Shown: positions 32,999 to 40,774 of the stretch, piece after piece | Numbering within the stretch: the first letter of the stretch is position 1 | How the letters are laid out: each line of letters starts with the position of its first letter | Assembly (NCBI GenBank): GCA_947589575.1 | Contig: CANQBM010000006.1 | Location: 1-64,000, forward strand | Direction of reading: 5' to 3' | DNA: 64,000 nt | Source: an uncultured Clostridia bacterium | GTDB lineage: Bacteria; Bacillota; Clostridia; Oscillospirales; Acutalibacteraceae | Made by a program: the position numbers and the translations under genes | The notes under the pieces: generated by a model | Database searches by the model: none | The model's input: only the letters and a program-made list of their open reading frames with translations | Told to the model about the DNA's origin: nothing

Positions 32999-34657
32999 AT
33001 GAAATCTGTTAATAAGTCTACTGCATTATTCCTGTGCATAATATTGTTATTTACAATATTTTCAGGCTGTTCAAAGAAGCCGGAAAAAATTGACTTTATA
33101 TATCCCTTTGATGGTAATATTGTCAGCTTTGACCCCCAGGTTGCCTCAACTTCAGACGAATTTCTTGTTGCTGAAAACTGCTTTGAGGGGCTTGTCCGCG
33201 TGCTTGACGACGGTACTGTGCAGGCAGGCGTTGCAAAGCAGTGGAACATAAGCGGTGACGGGCTTACATATACCTTTAATCTCAGACAGGGCGCAAAGTG
33301 GAATATCCAAAGTGATGATGGAAATGAACCGACTCCCGCGCAGAAACTTATGGGAAATGATTTTAACCCCGATATAACTGCGAACGACTTTGTTTTCGCT
33401 CTTCAGCGGGCAGTTGATAAAAACACCGACAGCCCCCTGTTTCCTTCTGTTGCAAACATTGCAGGCGCAAAAGAAATCCACTCCGGCAAAAAGACGGCAG
33501 ACCGGCTCGGCGTCAAGGCTCTTGACGATTATACGCTCGAAATCAAACTGATTTCACCTGACGCCGCCTTTCTTAACACGCTCTCAACCGCTGTTGCGAT
33601 GCCATGTAATAAGGAGTATTTCTATGCGACTAAAGGCAGATACGGCTTGGGTCTGAATTATTCAATATTTAACGGCCAGTTTTATGTCAGCCAGATTCTT
33701 GATACCTCGTATATACTGAAGAATAATAAACAGTATGTTGGCGATTTTCCTTCAAAGGTCACGGATATAACACTCAGCATAACCGACGAAAATTCAGATA
33801 TTCCGAAAAACCTGAAAAACGGATACTATGACAGCGCGTATATTTCGGGCGCTGAGTACGAGTCGCTCAACGATGATAAAATCACAGTCACACCTTATTC
33901 AAATAAAATGTGGGCTTTTGTATTTAATAAAAACAGACAGCTTTTTGACAGCAAAGAATTAAGACAGGCTGTGTGCCTGAGTATTTCAGACGCTGATTTA
34001 ACGGAGCACACATATCTTACCAAAGCGGTTTCCTTTACTCCGCCAAGCTGTATAATCGGCAGTCAAAGCGCAGACAAGGCAATAGGAAACACAGCTCCCG
34101 CACAGGATACGGAAAAAGCAAAAAAGCTTTGGATAAAAGGGCTTGAGAAAACAGGATATTCCTCAGCAGACATAACAATTATACTTCCCGAAGAAATGGA
34201 GAATATTGTAAAACAGTATGTTCAGGGTATCCAAGGAAGCATCGGCAAAATTACAAATTATGGTGATAATAAAAAAATTTCTTTTTCCTTAAAGCTTAGC
34301 GTTTTAAGTAGAGAAGACTTTGAAAAAGCGTTTTCAAAGGGTGAATATGATATTGCGCTTTGCAGGTTTGAGGCTGATAATCAAAACGCTGTTTCCTTTT
34401 TAAACAGTATCATCACAGGTAATTACGCGGGTGAAATTCCCGATGTCCAAAAAGCTCTTGCAACCGCTCAAACCGCAAACGCCGGTAATATGGCTTCTGC
34501 CTGTAAAAAATGCGAACAGGCGCTTATTAATGATTACTCGGTTATGCCCGTGCTCTTCGAGTCCTCATATTATGCACAGGCAAAGGGTGTAAGCGGCGTT
34601 CAGTTTCATGCGGGAAGCGGAAGGGTTAGTTTTGTAAATGCGACAAGAGAAGATTAA
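32999..34657 (+). CDS. Oligopeptide-type ABC transporter substrate-binding lipoprotein (OppA family)
   Basis: Extracellular solute-binding lipoprotein of family 5. The signal peptide ends in TIFSGC, whose Cys would be lipidated. The mature part has the family opening (FDPQVASTSDEFLVAENCFEGL) and NDFVFALQRAVD. Length is 552 residues. The frame reaches a GTG at 32990, but AGGTGA is spaced correctly for the ATG at 32999. No permease or ATPase genes adjoin it, so it either feeds a transporter encoded elsewhere or acts as a sensor or chaperone. It overlaps the VanZ-like gene by 20 bp. Confidence 0.87.
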   Translation: MKSVNKSTALFLCIILLFTIFSGCSKKPEKIDFIYPFDGNIVSFDPQVASTSDEFLVAENCFEGLVRVLDDGTVQAGVAKQWNISGDGLTYTFNLRQGAKWNIQSDDGNEPTPAQKLMGNDFNPDITANDFVFALQRAVDKNTDSPLFPSVANIAGAKEIHSGKKTADRLGVKALDDYTLEIKLISPDAAFLNTLSTAVAMPCNKEYFYATKGRYGLGLNYSIFNGQFYVSQILDTSYILKNNKQYVGDFPSKVTDITLSITDENSDIPKNLKNGYYDSAYISGAEYESLNDDKITVTPYSNKMWAFVFNKNRQLFDSKELRQAVCLSISDADLTEHTYLTKAVSFTPPSCIIGSQSADKAIGNTAPAQDTEKAKKLWIKGLEKTGYSSADITIILPEEMENIVKQYVQGIQGSIGKITNYGDNKKISFSLKLSVLSREDFEKAFSKGEYDIALCRFEADNQNAVSFLNSIITGNYAGEIPDVQKALATAQTANAGNMASACKKCEQALINDYSVMPVLFESSYYAQAKGVSGVQFHAGSGRVSFVNATRED

Positions 34658-35090
34658 AACATTTTTTTGCTGGGCTCTCGTTGCTGTATGTATGTGTGTT
34701 ATATTCTGGCTATCATCAAGGACCGCCGAACAATCATCAGAACAAAGCGACAGCATACTTCAATGGCTCATTAATATTTTCGGTGATAATTTATTTACCA
34801 CCTTTATAATCAGAAAATCAGCGCATTTCCTTGAATTTACAGGGCTTTGTGTTTTATTCAATCTTGCTCTTTTTCAAACTAAAAAGAGAACAATGCCGGT
34901 ATTATCCGTCATATTCACATCGCTTTATGCAGCATCTGACGAAATACACCAGATTTTCGTAGAAGGCAGATCCTGTGAGTTTGGCGACTGGGTAATTGAC
35001 AGCAGCGGCGCAATACTCGGAGCAATCGGATTTTTGATACTGTTTGCTGTTATCAAGTGTCTGATAAGAAAAAAAGGTAAAATTTGTTGA
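34638..35090 (+). CDS. VanZ-like membrane protein
   Basis: A 150-residue VanZ-family protein with four predicted membrane helices. Family residues are visible: FWLSSRTAEQS after helix 1, KSAHFLEFTGL, SDEIHQIFVEGRSCEFGDW and DSSGAILG. VanZ itself gives low-level teicoplanin resistance, but most homologues have unknown roles, so no resistance is claimed. Its start lies inside the end of the lipoprotein gene, suggesting translational coupling. The nagB promoter starts at its stop codon. Confidence 0.85.
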   Translation: MRQEKIKTFFCWALVAVCMCVIFWLSSRTAEQSSEQSDSILQWLINIFGDNLFTTFIIRKSAHFLEFTGLCVLFNLALFQTKKRTMPVLSVIFTSLYAASDEIHQIFVEGRSCEFGDWVIDSSGAILGAIGFLILFAVIKCLIRKKGKIC

Positions 35091-35114
35091 CAGTGGAAAT
35101 AATTAGTTTATAAT
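35087..35114 (+). promoter_or_regulatory. Promoter of nagB-metG-tatD
   Basis: TTGACA, 16 bp, TATAAT; it starts in the stop codon of the VanZ-like gene. Confidence 0.7.
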
Positions 35115-35175
35115 ATATAAGTATTTATTCTGCTATAAAGAATAAGCAGATGATTTTACGGAGGATATGTACATA

Positions 35176-35901
35176 ATGAATGTTCTTGTATATGATAACG
35201 ATGAGCAAATAGGTATTGCCGCCGGTAATTATATGTGCGGGCAGGTGCTTGCAAAGCCGGATTCCGTTTTAGGTCTTGCAACAGGCTCTACCCCGCTTAA
35301 ACCTTATGGGCACATGATTAAGCTTTATAATAACGGCGCGGTAAATTTCAACAAGGTTACTACTTTTAATCTCGACGAATACTGCAAGCTTGATACAAAC
35401 GATAAAAATTCATACCACAGATTTATGTTTGAAAATCTTTTCAATCATATTAACATTCCTAATGAAAACATTAATTTTCTTAACGGAAATGCTGATGATT
35501 TGGAAAAAGAATGCAAAGAATATGAAATAAGAATAAAAAAAGCGGGAGGCATTGACATTCAGCTTCTCGGTATAGGCTCAAACGGTCATATTGCATTTAA
35601 TGAGCCGTCGGACAGTTTCCAGAGATGGAGTCATGTTGTAAAGCTGAAGGAAAGCACAATCAGGGATAACAGCCGTTTTTTCAATTCGATTGAAGAAGTG
35701 CCCACTCACGCTGTTACAATGGGAATAGGCTCTATTATGCAGGCAAAAAGAATTCTTATCATCGCAACAGGTAAAAATAAGGCGGATGCCATAAAACAGC
35801 TTATTGACGGTAATGTGACGCCGCAGTGTCCTGCGTCTGTTTTGCAGTTTCATACCGATGTAACACTTATGCTTGACAAAGGCGCCGCGTCTAAAATTTA
35901 A
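35176..35901 (+). CDS. nagB: Glucosamine-6-phosphate deaminase
   Basis: Converts glucosamine-6-phosphate to fructose-6-phosphate and ammonia, linking amino-sugar use to glycolysis. About 241 residues. Motifs LGLATGSTPL (phosphate binding), FNLDEYCKL (catalytic Asp) and LLGIGSNGHIAFNEP are intact. Two ATGs three codons apart are possible (35167, 35176); the second gives the family-like N-terminus MNVLVYDN but lies 11 nt from GGAGG, so the choice is uncertain. metG follows after 15 bp. Confidence 0.95.
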   Translation: MNVLVYDNDEQIGIAAGNYMCGQVLAKPDSVLGLATGSTPLKPYGHMIKLYNNGAVNFNKVTTFNLDEYCKLDTNDKNSYHRFMFENLFNHINIPNENINFLNGNADDLEKECKEYEIRIKKAGGIDIQLLGIGSNGHIAFNEPSDSFQRWSHVVKLKESTIRDNSRFFNSIEEVPTHAVTMGIGSIMQAKRILIIATGKNKADAIKQLIDGNVTPQCPASVLQFHTDVTLMLDKGAASKI

Positions 35902-35916
35902 CGGAGGAACACGATA

Positions 35917-37866
35917 ATGGCAGAAAAAGAGAAATTTTATATAACCACACCTATCTATTACCCATCTGGTAATCCGCATATCGGCCACTGCTACACTACG
36001 GTTGCCTGCGATTCCATTGCGCGCTTCAAGCGTATGCAGGGCAAGGAAGTAATTTTTCTTACAGGAACTGATGAGCACGGACTTAAAATTGAACAGAAGG
36101 CTAAGGCTGAGGGTATTACTCCAAAAGAATATGTTGATAAAATTGTTGAAATTTTTAAGGACCTTTGGAGTTATATGAACATCAGCTATGACAGATATAT
36201 CCGCACTACTGATGATTACCATATTGAAACGGTACAGAAAATCTTTAAAGAACTTTATGACAGAGGATATATCTATAAGGGCAAATATGTCGGCAAATAC
36301 TGTACGCCCTGTGAGTCTTTCTGGACTGAAAGCCAGCTTGTTGACGGCAAATGTCCCGAATGCGGACGCGAGGTTAATGAGGCTGAGGAAGAGGCTTACT
36401 TTTTCAAAATGTCCCCTTTTGCAGACAGAATTGAAAAGCTTCTTTTGGAAACAGACTATCTACAACCGCGTTCACGGGCAGTTGAGCTTGTAAATAATTT
36501 TATCAAGCCCGGTCTTGAGGATCTCTGCGTTTCAAGAACAACATTTACTTGGGGTATTCCCGTAACCTTTGACAACAAGCACGTTGTATATGTCTGGGTT
36601 GACGCACTATCAAACTATATATCCGCGCTCGGTTATCAGAATAACGCTTATTCCGATTTTGATAAATTCTGGCCTGCCGATCTTCATATGGTAGCAAAGG
36701 ACATTATGCGTTTTCACGCAATCATCTGGCCCGCAATTCTTATGGCGCTTGATTTACCGCTTCCAAAGCACCTTGCCGTTCACGGCTGGATAACCTTTAA
36801 CGGTCAGAAAATGAGCAAGTCAATCGGAAATGTTGTTGACCCTAAGATACTCGGCGAGCGTTACGGCGCCGACGCAATCAGGTACCACATTCTCAGAGAA
36901 ATGGCTCTCGGCGCCGACAGTTCATTCTCAAATGAAATTATGATAAACAGGATCAATTCCGACCTCGCAAACGATTTGGGAAATCTTGTGTCAAGAACAG
37001 TTGCAATGGTTGAAAAATATTTCGGCGGAACACTCCCTGTTGAAAAGGAAAGCGATGAAATTGACTGTGAGCTTATTGAAATGTCAACATCACTTCGTCA
37101 AAAGGTTGCGGACCTTATTGACGAAACACAGCTTAACAACGCACTTGCGGAAATATTCAAAGTAATCTCAAGAGCAAATAAATATATTGACGAGACTACA
37201 CCATGGATTCTCGGCAAGGACGAAAGCAAAAAAAGCCGCCTTTCCTGTGTGCTTTACAATCTTCTTGAAACAATCCGCATTACCACTACCCTGCTCTCCT
37301 GCTTTATGCCGACGACTATGCCGAAGGTATGGCAGCAGATAGGCGCCGATGAAAAACTCATCACCTATGAAAACGCGGCTAAGTTCAATGTGCTTCCGCA
37401 GGATGTAACTGTTAAAAAAGGTCCTGCGCTTTTCCCGCGAATTGATTTTGACAAGGAAATTGAAGAGCTCAATGCACTGATTGCAAAGCAGACAGAAGAG
37501 GCTCAGAAAGCACAGCAAAAACCGGAAGTTACGGGACTTGCCGAAATTGCTTTTGAAGATTTTTCAAAAGTTGATTTAAGAGTAGCGGAAATTACCGCTT
37601 GCGAGCCTGTTAAAAGAGCAAAAAAACTTCTTAAAATAACCGTTAATGACGGCACTGCAGAGCCGAGACAAATTGTTTCAGGCATCGCGCCGTGGTATAA
37701 GCCTGAGGAACTTGTGGGAAAAAGCGTTGTTATTGTTGCAAATCTTAAACCAGTCAAACTCTGTGGTGAAATAAGCAACGGAATGCTTCTTGCAGGCGAT
37801 GTAAGCGAAAACAATGTTAAAGTGTTGTTTGTTGAAGGTATGCCCGCAGGCACTAAAATAAGGTAA
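35917..37866 (+). CDS. metG: Methionine-tRNA ligase
   Basis: Class I synthetase that charges tRNA-Met. It has 649 residues. The HIGH motif is PHIGH near residue 22, the KMSKS loop is GQKMSKSIGN, and one zinc knuckle (CTPCESFWTESQLVDGKCPEC) is present. The C-terminal 110 residues form a Trbp111/EMAP-like tRNA-binding domain (FSKVDLRVAEITACEPV), which also promotes dimerisation. GGAGG precedes the ATG. No T-box leader is seen. Confidence 0.98.
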   Translation: MAEKEKFYITTPIYYPSGNPHIGHCYTTVACDSIARFKRMQGKEVIFLTGTDEHGLKIEQKAKAEGITPKEYVDKIVEIFKDLWSYMNISYDRYIRTTDDYHIETVQKIFKELYDRGYIYKGKYVGKYCTPCESFWTESQLVDGKCPECGREVNEAEEEAYFFKMSPFADRIEKLLLETDYLQPRSRAVELVNNFIKPGLEDLCVSRTTFTWGIPVTFDNKHVVYVWVDALSNYISALGYQNNAYSDFDKFWPADLHMVAKDIMRFHAIIWPAILMALDLPLPKHLAVHGWITFNGQKMSKSIGNVVDPKILGERYGADAIRYHILREMALGADSSFSNEIMINRINSDLANDLGNLVSRTVAMVEKYFGGTLPVEKESDEIDCELIEMSTSLRQKVADLIDETQLNNALAEIFKVISRANKYIDETTPWILGKDESKKSRLSCVLYNLLETIRITTTLLSCFMPTTMPKVWQQIGADEKLITYENAAKFNVLPQDVTVKKGPALFPRIDFDKEIEELNALIAKQTEEAQKAQQKPEVTGLAEIAFEDFSKVDLRVAEITACEPVKRAKKLLKITVNDGTAEPRQIVSGIAPWYKPEELVGKSVVIVANLKPVKLCGEISNGMLLAGDVSENNVKVLFVEGMPAGTKIR

Positions 37867-37870
37867 AAAT

Positions 37871-38638
37871 ATGTATCATAATATTTTTGATACACACTCG
37901 CATTATGACGACATTAAGTTTAACCCTGACAGAGAGGATCTGTTAGAAAGTCTTAAAAGCCATGGTGTTGCTTTTGTTGTAAGTTGCGGATGTGACATTG
38001 ACTCCACTCGGTTTAATTTTGATTTGGCGCAGAAGTATGACTATATCTATTTTGCCGCAGGCTTTCACCCTGAAAATCTTGAGGACGCAAGCCTTGACGA
38101 TTTAGCAGTAATAAAAAGGTTTGCAAATAATGATAAGTGTGTTGCAATCGGTGAAATCGGTCTTGACTACCACTGGATGACCTCGTCAAAAAAAGTTCAG
38201 AGGGACTTTTTTGAAGCACAGATTAATCTTGCAAAAGAGCTTGATAAACCTATCATAGTACATGACAGAGAAGCTCACGGCGACACGCTTGATATACTGA
38301 AAACAACAAAGCCGAAGGGAGTTTTGCACTGCTTTTCAGGCTCAAAAGAAATGGCGCGGGAAATAATTAAGCTTGGTATGTATATCGGTATTAACGGCGT
38401 CGTAACATTTAATAACGCGAGAAAAAGCCTTGAGGTTGTAAAGGAGATACCGCTTGAGCGTCTTGTGCTTGAAACAGACTGTCCGTATCTTGCGCCTGTC
38501 CCTATGAGAGGAAAAATTAACAACTCCTCATATATTCCCTTTATTGCGGAAAAAATTGCGAACGTGCTTAATATGAATACTCATGAAATTCTTGATATTA
38601 CTCATAATAACGCAAAAAAATTATATTCATTAAAATGA
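37871..38638 (+). CDS. tatD: TatD family metal-dependent nuclease/hydrolase
   Basis: TIM-barrel hydrolase of the amidohydrolase superfamily; characterised homologues are metal-dependent DNases. It has 255 residues. Metal-ligand motifs are DTHSHYD at the N-terminus, GEIGLDYHW, HDREAHGD, HCFSGS and ETDCPYLAP. It starts 4 bp after metG, a very common bacterial gene pair, and ends in a terminator. Confidence 0.95.
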   Translation: MYHNIFDTHSHYDDIKFNPDREDLLESLKSHGVAFVVSCGCDIDSTRFNFDLAQKYDYIYFAAGFHPENLEDASLDDLAVIKRFANNDKCVAIGEIGLDYHWMTSSKKVQRDFFEAQINLAKELDKPIIVHDREAHGDTLDILKTTKPKGVLHCFSGSKEMAREIIKLGMYIGINGVVTFNNARKSLEVVKEIPLERLVLETDCPYLAPVPMRGKINNSSYIPFIAEKIANVLNMNTHEILDITHNNAKKLYSLK

Positions 38639-38676
38639 CAGGACAGCAAAAAGGCGGCTGTCCTGTACGTATTTTT
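38638..38676 (+). terminator. Terminator of nagB-metG-tatD
   Basis: ACAGGACAGC pairs with GCTGTCCTGT (10 bp, 9-nt loop), followed by ACGTATTTTT. Confidence 0.85.
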
Positions 38677-38677
38677 A

Positions 38678-38706
38678 TTGATTTTACTTTTATAATATGA
38701 TATTAT
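38678..38706 (+). promoter_or_regulatory. Promoter of the alanine/sodium symporter gene
   Basis: TTGATT, 17 bp, TATTAT, directly after the tatD terminator. Confidence 0.55.
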
Positions 38707-38738
38707 TTTAAAAGTTTATTTGAATAGGAGATAAAATA

Positions 38739-40151
38739 GTGGCAAAGCTTCAGGAAATTCTTAACTCAATAAGCAACTTTGTATGGGGCCCCGTAATGCT
38801 TGTCTTTCTTGTGGGAACAGGTGTGTTTCTCACAATAAGGCTTAATTTCCTTCCTTGGAGAAATCTCGGCTCCTCACTCAAAAGATTATTCAGCAAGGAA
38901 TCAAGACGTACAGATAACGGCGAGGGTGATATATCGCCGTTTTCAGCGCTTATGACCGCGCTTGCCGCCACAGTAGGTACAGGAAATATTGTAGGTGTTG
39001 CAACAGCGATGGTTATGGGAGGTCCTGGTGCGCTTGTGTGGATGTGGATTTCTGCCGCATTCGGTATTTCAACTAAATACGCGGAATGTGCACTCGCGCT
39101 TAAATACAGAAGTGTGAACGAAAAAGGCGAAATGTGCGGTGGACCTATGTACACGCTTAAAAACGCTTACAAAAATAAACGTCTCGGCGCTTTTTTAGCA
39201 ATGCTTTTTGCAATCTTTACTGTTCTTGCCTCATTCGGTATAGGCAACGCCACCCAGGCTAATTCAATTTCAAGCGCCGTCAACTCCACCTTTACTGTTC
39301 CAAAGTGGATTGTCGGATTAATTCTCGCAGTATTAACCGCGCTTATAATTATCGGTGGTATCAAATCAATATCAAAAGTTTCATCAGTACTTGTACCTGC
39401 AATGGCTGTTTTCTATATTTTGGCAGGAGCTATCGTAATTGTGATAAATTATAAAAATCTACCGGCAGGTATTGCCAACATCTTTTCTATGGCATTTGGC
39501 GGAAAAGCCGTTGCCGGCGGCTTGGTAGGAACTATAACCGCATCCGTTATGAGTACAATGCGGTATGGTATTGCGCGCGGAGTATTCTCAAACGAGGCGG
39601 GTCTCGGAAGCGCCGCTATATCTGCTGCCTCCGCTACATCCGACCATCATGTCAGACAGGGATACATAAATATGTGCGGTACTTTTATTGATACAATAGT
39701 TGTTTGCACGGTAACAGGTCTTGCAATTGCGTCAAGCGGCGCTCTCGGTTCAGTCGACCCGTCAACAGGCAAGCTTTATGAAGGCGCGGCTTTAACAATC
39801 ACCGCTTTTGAATCAGCTCTCGGAAAAGCGGGCGCCGTTTTCGTTACTATAGGAATAATCCTCTTTGCCTTTTCAACTATTCTCGGTTGGGAATATAACG
39901 GAGAAAAGGCTCTTGAATTTATACTTAAGAAACCCGTATACTGCTATACTTACAGGGTAATCTTTTCAATCCTTGTGTTTGTAGGCGCAACAGCGTCTCT
40001 TGACGTTGTGTGGTCGTTCTCCGACATTGCAAACGGACTTATGGCTGTACCGAATCTTATATGCGTCATTACGCTTTCAGGAGCGCTTGCAAAGGATACA
40101 AAGGAATTTCAAAAAACTATCATAGCGGAAAAAGAAAAAATTAAAAAGTAA
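38739..40151 (+). CDS. Alanine or glycine:cation symporter (AGCS family)
   Basis: Sodium-coupled amino acid importer with about 11 membrane helices, 470 residues. The family signature region GTGNIVGVATAMVMGGPGAL and the FSNEAGLGSAAISAA segment are present. The start is GTG, preceded by TAGGAG. The gene stands alone between two terminators. Substrate (alanine or glycine) is from family knowledge. Confidence 0.95.
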   Translation: MAKLQEILNSISNFVWGPVMLVFLVGTGVFLTIRLNFLPWRNLGSSLKRLFSKESRRTDNGEGDISPFSALMTALAATVGTGNIVGVATAMVMGGPGALVWMWISAAFGISTKYAECALALKYRSVNEKGEMCGGPMYTLKNAYKNKRLGAFLAMLFAIFTVLASFGIGNATQANSISSAVNSTFTVPKWIVGLILAVLTALIIIGGIKSISKVSSVLVPAMAVFYILAGAIVIVINYKNLPAGIANIFSMAFGGKAVAGGLVGTITASVMSTMRYGIARGVFSNEAGLGSAAISAASATSDHHVRQGYINMCGTFIDTIVVCTVTGLAIASSGALGSVDPSTGKLYEGAALTITAFESALGKAGAVFVTIGIILFAFSTILGWEYNGEKALEFILKKPVYCYTYRVIFSILVFVGATASLDVVWSFSDIANGLMAVPNLICVITLSGALAKDTKEFQKTIIAEKEKIKK

Positions 40152-40170
40152 AAGATTTATTATTAACATA

Positions 40171-40200
40171 AAAAGCTGAGGAATAAACCTCAGCTTTTTT
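40171..40200. terminator. Bidirectional terminator between symporter and XRE regulator genes
   Basis: AAAGCTGAGG and CCTCAGCTTT form a 10-bp stem with a 6-nt loop and T/A runs on both sides. Confidence 0.85.
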
Positions 40201-40201
40201 A

Positions 40202-40579
40202 TTACTTATCGTCACCGCTTTTATCCAAATATTCTATCAGTTTATTCTTTTCATCAACTGTCATAAGCCTTATTCTAAGCAATACCGACTTCTCAAAATC
40301 AGAAAGCTGATTAAATCTGTCGCTGAACTGATAGCCTTCAAAATAATTAGGACTGCTAAGCGTTTCGTTATTATTCCCCTCATAGTCATCAAGCAATACA
40401 TCAACATTTGTGTTATACAGTCTTGCAAGCATTTGAAGGGTTGGGAGTTTTGGCCTTGTCGTACCTGTTTCATAATAAGAGTAAGTGCTTCGTGTCACAC
40501 CTAACGCATCCGCCACCTGACGCTGTTTCAAACATGATTTTTTTCGGAAATATTTAAGCTTCTCTGATAAATCCGACAC
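40202..40579 (-). CDS. XRE family transcriptional regulator
   Basis: A 125-residue DNA-binding protein. The N-terminal helix-turn-helix is clear (LKQRQVADALGVTRSTYSYY); the C-terminal half is a helical region of unknown role (LSDFEKSVLLRIRLMTVDEK). The ORF track starts at 40672, but AAAGGGGGG is placed before a GTG at 40579 (VSDLSEKLKYF), so that start is used. It is divergent from the glucosaminidase gene and may regulate it. Confidence 0.88.
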   Translation of the reverse strand: MSDLSEKLKYFRKKSCLKQRQVADALGVTRSTYSYYETGTTRPKLPTLQMLARLYNTNVDVLLDDYEGNNNETLSSPNYFEGYQFSDRFNQLSDFEKSVLLRIRLMTVDEKNKLIEYLDKSGDDK

Positions 40580-40710
40580 AATTATCCCCCCTTTAATATA
40601 CCCCATAAAAATATGTCGTCTCAAATTGTAGATATTATAAACAAATATGAATATAATGTCAATATTTATCACAATTTATTACAATGAAAATATTACAAAC
40701 AGTAAAATAA

Positions 40711-40739
40711 TTGACAAATTTATTACAAAATGATAGAAT
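40711..40739 (+). promoter_or_regulatory. Promoter of the glucosaminidase gene
   Basis: TTGACA, 17 bp, TAGAAT. The hexamers overlap one of two copies of a TTTATTACAA motif that could be an operator. Confidence 0.68.
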
Positions 40740-40774
40740 ATTATTTATCAATAAGACAAGGGGTGACTAAAACA

